From Planctomycetota bacterium (GTDB lineage: Bacteria; Planctomycetota; Planctomycetia; Planctomycetales; Planctomycetaceae), in the NCBI GenBank assembly GCA_023429275.1, contig JAEYWB010000031.1, forward strand, positions 1-11,964: a stretch of 11,964 nucleotides of DNA, in the 5' to 3' direction. This document shows positions 7,476 to 11,964 of the stretch, piece after piece. Below the pieces are notes generated by a model, which was not told where the DNA came from, made no database searches, and saw only the letters and a list, made by a program, of their open reading frames with translations. The translations under genes and the position numbers were made by a program. Numbering within the stretch: the first letter of the stretch is position 1; each line of letters opens with the position of its first letter.

Positions 7476-8876
7476 ATGAACTCGGCCCCTTCCGGCGATG
7501 CTCCTCGGGAAACCTCTGCGCCTCGCGAGGTCACGCTCGGAGAGGCATTTCCGATCTGGTGCCGTGTCGCCGCCCTCAGCTTTGGCGGACCGGCCGGCCA
7601 GATCGCGGTGATGCACCGCATTCTGGTCGAAGAGAAACGGTGGATCAGTGAAGAGCGGTTCCTGCACGCCCTCAACTACTGCATGCTCCTTCCCGGTCCG
7701 GAGGCCCAGCAGCTCGCGACTTACGTCGGCTGGCTGATGCACGGCCTCCGCGGCGGACTGATCGCGGGGCTCCTCTTCATCCTCCCGGGAGTCGCGTCGA
7801 TCCTCGCCCTGAGCGTGATCTACGTCCTCTACGAGCAGACGCCGCCGCTGCAGGGAATCTTCTTCGGACTTAAGGCGGCGGTCCTCGCCATCGTGATCGA
7901 GGCGGTCCTCCGGATCGGCCGAAGGGTGTTGACGAACCGGGTCATGCTCGGATTGGCGGTCACGTCGTTCGTCGCAATCTTCCTCTGTCGCTTGCCGTTT
8001 CCCGTCGTCATCTTCGCAGCGGCGATCTTTGGCCTGATCGGAAACCGCTTCGCACCGCAGGTGTTTCAGGTGCTGAAGGGACACGGCGGGAAAGGATCCG
8101 GCATGGGGACCGCCGCGGATGAGGGCGAGATTCCGCTGCGTGAGCCGCCACGGCCGACCATCTCGCGGGCCCTCGCCGTCACCGGGATCTGCGGAGTCCT
8201 CTGGTTCGCCCCGCTGGCGCTGATCGCCGTCACTCTCGGGACCGGGTCGGTCCTCTTTCAGGAGGGAATCTTCTTCAGCAAGGCCGCCGTCGTGTCGTTC
8301 GGAGGTGCCTACGCCGCACTGGCCTATGTCGCCCAGCTGGCGGTCGACCGATACCACTGGCTGACGATGCCCCAGATGACCGACGGCCTCGCCATGGCCG
8401 AGACGACTCCCGGACCGCTCATCATGGTCGTCCAGTTCGTCGGGTTCCTCGGTGGGTGGAATCATCCGGGCCCGTTCACGCCAATGACCGCCGCCATCCT
8501 GGGGGGACTCCTGACGACATGGGTGACGTTCGTCCCCTGCTTCTACTGGATCTTCCTCGGCTCGCCGTACATCGAGCGGCTGCGCGGCAACCAGGTTCTG
8601 AACGCCGCCCTCTCCTCAGTGACCGCAGCGGTGGTCGGCGCGATCCTCAATCTCGCGATGACGTTCGGCCTCGCGATCCTCTTCCGCCGGGTCGATGAGT
8701 GGAGCGCGGCGGGAATGACGATTCCCATCCCGGACGTTGCGACACTCGACTGGCCTCCCCTGGGTCTGACGGTCCTGGCGCTTCTGCTGACATTCCTGTG
8801 GAAACGGGGAATGGCGACCACTCTGGCCGTGTGTGCCCTGCTCGGTCTCGCGCTTCAGATGCTTCGCCCGCGCTGA
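7476..8876 (+). CDS. chrA: Chromate transporter ChrA, two-domain long form
   Basis: Integral membrane protein of 466 residues with about ten hydrophobic helices and a duplicated CHR domain. The N-half (about 20-200) carries S-F-G-G-P-A-G-Q (35-42) and L-P-G-P-E-A-Q-Q-L (72-80). The C-half (about 228-465) carries S-F-G-G-A-Y-A (274-280) and T-P-G-P-L-I (311-316). These are the paired FGG and PGP signatures of the CHR superfamily. ChrA exports chromate using the proton gradient, giving chromate resistance, though many family members have no tested substrate. A basic, Gly-rich loop (201-225) joins the halves. No good Shine-Dalgarno precedes the ATG, and the M20 gene stops 16 bp upstream, so translation may depend on coupling to it. 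It ends 2 bp from the convergent acetyltransferase gene. Confidence 0.93.
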   Translation: MNSAPSGDAPRETSAPREVTLGEAFPIWCRVAALSFGGPAGQIAVMHRILVEEKRWISEERFLHALNYCMLLPGPEAQQLATYVGWLMHGLRGGLIAGLLFILPGVASILALSVIYVLYEQTPPLQGIFFGLKAAVLAIVIEAVLRIGRRVLTNRVMLGLAVTSFVAIFLCRLPFPVVIFAAAIFGLIGNRFAPQVFQVLKGHGGKGSGMGTAADEGEIPLREPPRPTISRALAVTGICGVLWFAPLALIAVTLGTGSVLFQEGIFFSKAAVVSFGGAYAALAYVAQLAVDRYHWLTMPQMTDGLAMAETTPGPLIMVVQFVGFLGGWNHPGPFTPMTAAILGGLLTTWVTFVPCFYWIFLGSPYIERLRGNQVLNAALSSVTAAVVGAILNLAMTFGLAILFRRVDEWSAAGMTIPIPDVATLDWPPLGLTVLALLLTFLWKRGMATTLAVCALLGLALQMLRPR

Positions 8877-8878
8877 CG

Positions 8879-9316
8879 TCAGAGCGACTTCTGCATCTCC
8901 CAATGCGGCACGGTCACTTCTTCGAACTCCTCACCGACCTTGTCGTAGCCGAGTCGCAAATAAAACGGGACCGCCGTCGTCCGCGCGTGGAGCGTCATCC
9001 GTGTGAAGCCGCGGCTTCTCGCGAGTTCTTCCGAGGACTCCACCAGCGAACGGCCGATCCCGAGCCCTTGAGCCTCCGGAGAGACCGCCACCTGCCGCAT
9101 CTTGATCAACCCATCGGCAAGCGGGACGAGGACGAGACAGCCGACAAGTCTTCCGTCTTCATGGCAGGCAAGATGAATGCTGGACACTTCCCGCGTCAGC
9201 TCATCGTCTGTGAACGACAGGCCAAGCGGTGTCCGGAGCACGGCCAGCCGCAGGGCGACGCACTCGCGGTATCCGGCCGATTGATGTTCGACTTCGGTGA
9301 CAACTCGGGAGCTCAT
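8879..9316 (-). CDS. GNAT-family N-acetyltransferase
   Basis: Protein of 145 residues, a single GNAT domain. Motif A, M-R-Q-V-A-V-S-P-E-A-Q-G-L-G-I-G (73-88), contains the Q-x-x-G-x-G/A acetyl-CoA pyrophosphate loop. Motif B follows as L-H-A-R-T-T-A-V-P-F-Y-L-R-L-G-Y (109-124). The N-terminal L-R-x-x-V-L-R-x-P-L-G stretch resembles a common uncharacterised GNAT subgroup related to ElaA/YjcF. The acceptor is unknown. ATG 9316 was chosen because the family homology starts shortly after it; in-frame GTGs upstream (9337, 9385) would add a basic, unconserved head overlapping the HlyD gene. No clear Shine-Dalgarno is seen. The gene lies 53 bp downstream of the GAF-HlyD gene on the same strand and may share its transcript. 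Confidence 0.9.
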   Translation of the reverse strand: MSSRVVTEVEHQSAGYRECVALRLAVLRTPLGLSFTDDELTREVSSIHLACHEDGRLVGCLVLVPLADGLIKMRQVAVSPEAQGLGIGRSLVESSEELARSRGFTRMTLHARTTAVPFYLRLGYDKVGEEFEEVTVPHWEMQKSL

Positions 9317-9369
9317 AGGTTGCGAGTGTATCCGCACACTTCGATGGTGCGACCGCGGCGGATGCGAGA

Positions 9370-11304
9370 TCAGAACCGCCACCACGTCTTGACCGCGTCG
9401 ATCAGCCTCCGGAACCAGACGTAGCCGACCGGCCTCTCGCCACAGTTGATCTTCCCGACCGCGGTCACCCCCGGCAGCAACTCCTTCAGATCCTCGCGAG
9501 CGAACGAAAGCGTCACCAGCACCGTCGGCCCTTCCACCGGGTCGTCCTCCACGACGTCGGCGATCGACTCCACCCGCGCCGGGATCTCACGGTCGAGGTC
9601 GGTCGTCACGCTGAACGCGGCAGACAGCCCCGTCCCGGCGGCACCATCGCCGCCGAGAGCCGCCTGGAGATGTCCGACATCGCGATCCGGAACACGCAGC
9701 TCGACGATCCACGGCCCGTCGATCGCACCGATCGTCAGCAACCGCTGTCCTCTCTCGACCGGGCGTTCCTCTAGAAGCTGACCGACGTCCCACGTGAACA
9801 CCCGCCCCGCAACCGGCGCCAGGACCATTTGCCGCGTCCGCTGTTCCTCGAGGAGCGCCCTCTGCTTTTTCAGATTGTCCCGGACCGATTTCAGCTCCTC
9901 CTCCCGGGCCGCGAGTTCGGCGTCGCTCGACTGGTTGGTCCGGGCGCGAGTCGGATCGGTTCGCAGCGAGGTGATATCGGCGATCTGCTGCTCCGCGGTC
10001 TGCAGCTCCCCCTGGACCCGTGTCAGCTCGAAGTCGAGCGACGGGCTTCGCAGCGTCAGGACCGTCTCGCCTCGTTTGACGTCCTGGCCGTGTCGGACCG
10101 CGATCGTCTCCACGACCCCCGCCAGCGGTGCGAAGACGTCGCGCCGCGTCTGCGGAACGAGCATTCCCCGTCCGACGATGTCGAACCGCGTCCGGACCGT
10201 CGCCAGGGCGACTCCCCCGACCACGAGCCCCGCGATGGCGAGAAACTTCAGCGCGGTCAGCAGCCCGCCCCGCCGCACTCCCCACCTTCGCAACCGGCTC
10301 GACACCCCGAACAGCGGCAGGTCCGAATGCTCCAGGGCATGCCCCATCGCCGATGCCGAGATCGTCGCCACCGCCGAAAGGAGTGGCCACCCGCGCTGCG
10401 AGCGGGTCGAGAAGTCTTCCACGACCAGAAGGCCGATCGGCTCGCTCCCGCGGCGAAGCGTGGCGGTCTCGAATTGCTGCAGCGAGACTCGGCTCGCGTA
10501 CTCCCGGAACTCCTCCCTCAGATCGAGCGGAACCGCAATTTCCCCCTCGCCCGAGAACCGCAGCGGCTCCTCCCGCCCGGCGGCCGATTTCCCGAACCGC
10601 TCGAGCTGGCGAACCATCGTCGACCGCGGATCGGGACGGTCGACTCCGCTCATCGCGAGCACCTGACAGCGCCGCCCCCGCTGCCGCAGGAGCGTCACCC
10701 GAGCGGCCCCGAGGACCCGCCGCGCCTCGGCCACGATGGTGTACGCCGTCTCGAGCAAATCGAGCGACCCGTGGCAGCGCAGGCTGAACTCCAGCAGTTG
10801 TTCGACGGCGGGTGCGTGCGGAGACGCGGGAGCGGCCGACGTGGCCATCGTCCGCGTGTCGACACGGAACGCCCGGGTCAGCCCCCCGAGCAGACGGAGC
10901 GCCTGCTCGTCCGACAACCCTTCCCCGGCAGGAGGCAGAAACAGCTCGAGAAGTCCGACGTTCTGTCCGTTGACCGCCACCGGTTGGACGATGATCCGCA
11001 GATCCCGGGCCGGTTCCCCCGGCCGATCGGGTTCAAACCGGGCCTCGACAGCTCGTGCCTCTCCGGTCGCGACGATTCCACGAAGCAGGTCGGCGTGTCC
11101 CTGCCACTGCGTATGACGGTTGCCGACCGACTGCTGCCCGAGCCCGCTCTGGTGCAGTGGGATCGGCTCCCCCTGTCCATTCACGACCCACACGATGCCA
11201 TCCGCGGCCCCGAGCCCCGCCAGGGCGGCGGAGAGAAGCCGCGCGAGGTCTCCGCTGAGCGGATGACGGTCGTCCGAACCGGGGATCTGTCGAGAGGCCG
11301 CCAA
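9370..11304 (-). CDS. GAF-GAF-TM-HlyD adaptor fusion protein
   Basis: Protein of 644 residues. The cytoplasmic half has two weak GAF-like regions (about 18-150 and 165-325, the second with a G-L-L-V-V-E-D strand). A membrane helix at about 349-370 follows a basic R-R-W-G-V-R-R segment, which places the N-half inside the cell. The outer half is HlyD-like: a split biotinyl-lipoyl domain (390-420, with A-P-L-A-G-V-V and G-Q-D-V-K-R-G; and 492-525, with A-P-V-A-G-R-V), a coiled-coil hairpin (about 423-491) and a beta-barrel region (530-625). HlyD adaptors bridge an inner-membrane exporter to the outer membrane; here a sensory module is fused. The start is TTG 11304, the only usable start after an in-frame TAA at about 11357. 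No exporter, M50 protease or TolC gene is adjacent in the window, so its partner is unknown. Confidence 0.85.
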   Translation of the reverse strand: MAASRQIPGSDDRHPLSGDLARLLSAALAGLGAADGIVWVVNGQGEPIPLHQSGLGQQSVGNRHTQWQGHADLLRGIVATGEARAVEARFEPDRPGEPARDLRIIVQPVAVNGQNVGLLELFLPPAGEGLSDEQALRLLGGLTRAFRVDTRTMATSAAPASPHAPAVEQLLEFSLRCHGSLDLLETAYTIVAEARRVLGAARVTLLRQRGRRCQVLAMSGVDRPDPRSTMVRQLERFGKSAAGREEPLRFSGEGEIAVPLDLREEFREYASRVSLQQFETATLRRGSEPIGLLVVEDFSTRSQRGWPLLSAVATISASAMGHALEHSDLPLFGVSSRLRRWGVRRGGLLTALKFLAIAGLVVGGVALATVRTRFDIVGRGMLVPQTRRDVFAPLAGVVETIAVRHGQDVKRGETVLTLRSPSLDFELTRVQGELQTAEQQIADITSLRTDPTRARTNQSSDAELAAREEELKSVRDNLKKQRALLEEQRTRQMVLAPVAGRVFTWDVGQLLEERPVERGQRLLTIGAIDGPWIVELRVPDRDVGHLQAALGGDGAAGTGLSAAFSVTTDLDREIPARVESIADVVEDDPVEGPTVLVTLSFAREDLKELLPGVTAVGKINCGERPVGYVWFRRLIDAVKTWWRF

Positions 11305-11411
11305 AGAGATTTGAACTTTCGGTAAATCAGACGCCGCGAGATCTCGTCGACCGCGTTATGCCAGTCCGCCCGCGACCGTGGCCCAGATGTACCGGCCGGA
11401 CGCAGGAACGG

Positions 11412-11453
11412 TCAAGGATAGTCCCGCGGCACTCCGTGCCGTCGAACGGGCTT
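11412..11453 (+). repeat. Left arm of 42-bp inverted repeat
   Basis: Matches the reverse complement of 11659-11700 at 39 of 42 positions; mismatches are at 11416, 11421 and 11441 (the last a possible G-U pair in RNA). The core GGCACTCCGTGCC (11428-11440) is itself a dyad with a 3-nt centre, so each arm can also fold alone. The arms are 205 bp apart. Confidence 0.92.
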
Positions 11454-11658
11454 TCCCAAGATGGAAACAAAGTTCTCCCCTCGTCGCTGCAAAGGGCCGC
11501 AGAGAGACGCTGCAGCTGTTTCGCTTCAAGCCGACAGACTCACAGCCCCTCCGTCCCGGCAGTCGCAGCATCGCGGAAAGAGACCCCACTCGATCGCACT
11601 GCGAATATCGGGAGCAGCACGCGTCGCCCCTTGCGGAAGAATCCTTCTCCATTCATGT

Positions 11659-11700
11659 AAGCCCGTTCGATGGCACGGAGTGCCGCGGGAGTATCGTTGA
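11659..11700 (-). repeat. Right arm of 42-bp inverted repeat
   Basis: Inverted copy of 11412-11453, ending 59 bp before the ATG of the oxidoreductase gene. Weak similarity continues inward for about 20 bp (GATGGA in the left copy, AATGGA in the right). The arms may therefore be the conserved parts of two longer diverged repeat copies. No obvious target-site duplication flanks the pair. Confidence 0.92.
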
Positions 11701-11719
11701 GTTACCCGGCACGCCGAGA

Positions 11720-11742
11720 TAGTGTGGGGGGTCTTCACACTA
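11720..11742 (+). promoter_or_regulatory. Perfect 7-bp dyad in leader of oxidoreductase gene
   Basis: TAGTGTG (11720-11726) and CACACTA (11736-11742) are exact reverse complements separated by 9 nt. The dyad lies 16 bp before the ATG, and its right edge is next to the Shine-Dalgarno-like GGGGAG. It may be an operator or an mRNA hairpin affecting translation of the downstream gene; which one cannot be told from sequence. Confidence 0.45.
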
Positions 11743-11758
11743 CGGGGAGTCTGCGCCG

Positions 11759-11964
11759 ATGCCTCGCTCGATCCGCCGCCAGTTTCTGCAGTCCACGTCG
11801 GCCCTCGTCGGTGGGGGAGCCCTTCTCGGTCCGGGCTGGCCCTCGTTCGCCCAACAGACCGCCGCCACCACGACCAGGTCGCCGAACGGCCGCTGGCGGA
11901 TCGGTTCGATCGGAATGCGATACCAGGGAAGCGTCATCACCCGCGAGGCGATCCCGTTCGGGGA
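11759..11964 (+). CDS. Tat-exported Gfo/Idh/MocA-like oxidoreductase, N-terminal part
   Basis: Only the first 68 residues are in the window; the frame runs off the right edge. The N-terminus carries a twin-arginine signal (S-I-R-R-Q-F-L-Q, residues 4-11), a weakly hydrophobic stretch (A-L-V-G-G-G-A-L-L-G) and an A-Q-Q cleavage-like site near 31-33. The mature start R-W-R-I-G-S-I-G-M-R-Y-Q-G resembles the first beta-strand and dinucleotide loop of Gfo/Idh/MocA proteins, many of which carry Tat signals in planctomycetes. These are NAD(P)-dependent sugar or polyol oxidoreductases. The normal loop is G-x-G-x-x-G; here Met and Tyr fill part of it, so family assignment from this fragment is tentative. 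GGGGAG lies 9 bp before the ATG. Confidence 0.7.
   Translation, partial: MPRSIRRQFLQSTSALVGGGALLGPGWPSFAQQTAATTTRSPNGRWRIGSIGMRYQGSVITREAIPFG

Larger units (their letters stand above)
11305..11758. other. Gene-free region with inverted-repeat element, 454 bp
   Basis: No convincing coding frame is seen on either strand; the open frames here have odd composition and no recognisable domain. The stretch holds two long inverted arms (11412-11453 and 11659-11700), a dyad (11720-11742), and the promoter and leader of the rightward oxidoreductase gene. A weak -35/-10 pair is possible, TTGAGT (11697-11702) and TAGTGT (11720-11725) with a 17-bp spacer. If real, its -35 would overlap the end of the right arm. 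Confidence 0.5.

Noticed and set aside
6308..8465. Minus-strand frames of 455 and 360 codons opposite the M20 and chrA genes
   Set aside because: They are highly charged and repetitive in Arg/Asp/Glu, typical of antisense GC-rich codons; the plus-strand products are clear family members.
9829..11325. Plus-strand frame of 498 codons opposite the GAF-HlyD gene
   Set aside because: It has Arg/Pro/Gln-rich shadow composition with no domain; the minus-strand protein has a coherent domain order.
11356..11738. Several overlapping open frames on both strands around the inverted repeat
   Set aside because: They conflict with each other, have unusual composition and no domain, and are interrupted or created by the repeat arms.

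Overview
The window looks like a piece of a high-GC chromosome from a planctomycete (Planctomycetota). This is inferred from three things: a Tat-type signal on a Gfo/Idh/MocA-like protein at the right edge, a GAF-GAF-membrane-HlyD fusion protein of a kind I associate with planctomycetes, and a GC-rich chromosome with several gene starts lacking a clear Shine-Dalgarno sequence. No marker gene (rRNA, tRNA, ribosomal protein) is present to settle this.

Left third (1-3950, all minus strand). A probable signalling operon is read right to left: a small winged-helix protein (3950-3564), two related three-helix membrane proteins resembling DUF5985 (3562-3305 and 3280-3020), then the N-terminal 977 residues of a very large soluble protein made of tandem 92-residue HAMP units (2931-1). 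The last runs off the left edge and is probably a histidine kinase or hybrid kinase of the Nik1/Os-1 type. The kinase part has no membrane segment of its own, so the two membrane proteins are candidate partners.

Middle (3951-8876). A 556-bp divergent intergenic region leads to a secreted thioredoxin-fold protein (4507-4965, plus) that ends at a good intrinsic terminator. Facing it is a cytoplasmic-looking HtrA-type serine protease with one PDZ domain (6054-5053, minus). A divergent pair follows: an M20 metal-dependent amidohydrolase (6281-7459, plus) and, 16 bp downstream, a full-length two-domain ChrA chromate transporter (7476-8876, plus).

Right third (8877-11964). A GNAT acetyltransferase (9316-8879, minus) meets chrA tail to tail. 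It lies downstream of a 644-residue GAF-GAF-TM-HlyD membrane-fusion/adaptor protein (11304-9370, minus) that has no exporter partner beside it in the window. The 454-bp gap after it holds a striking inverted repeat (two 42-bp arms, 39/42 identical, 205 bp apart), then a perfect 7-bp dyad in the leader of a Tat-exported Gfo/Idh/MocA-like oxidoreductase that runs off the right edge (11759 onward).

Most genes are ordinary housekeeping or accessory functions. The parts that stand out are the HAMP array with its membrane-protein operon, the orphan GAF-HlyD fusion, and the inverted-repeat element.
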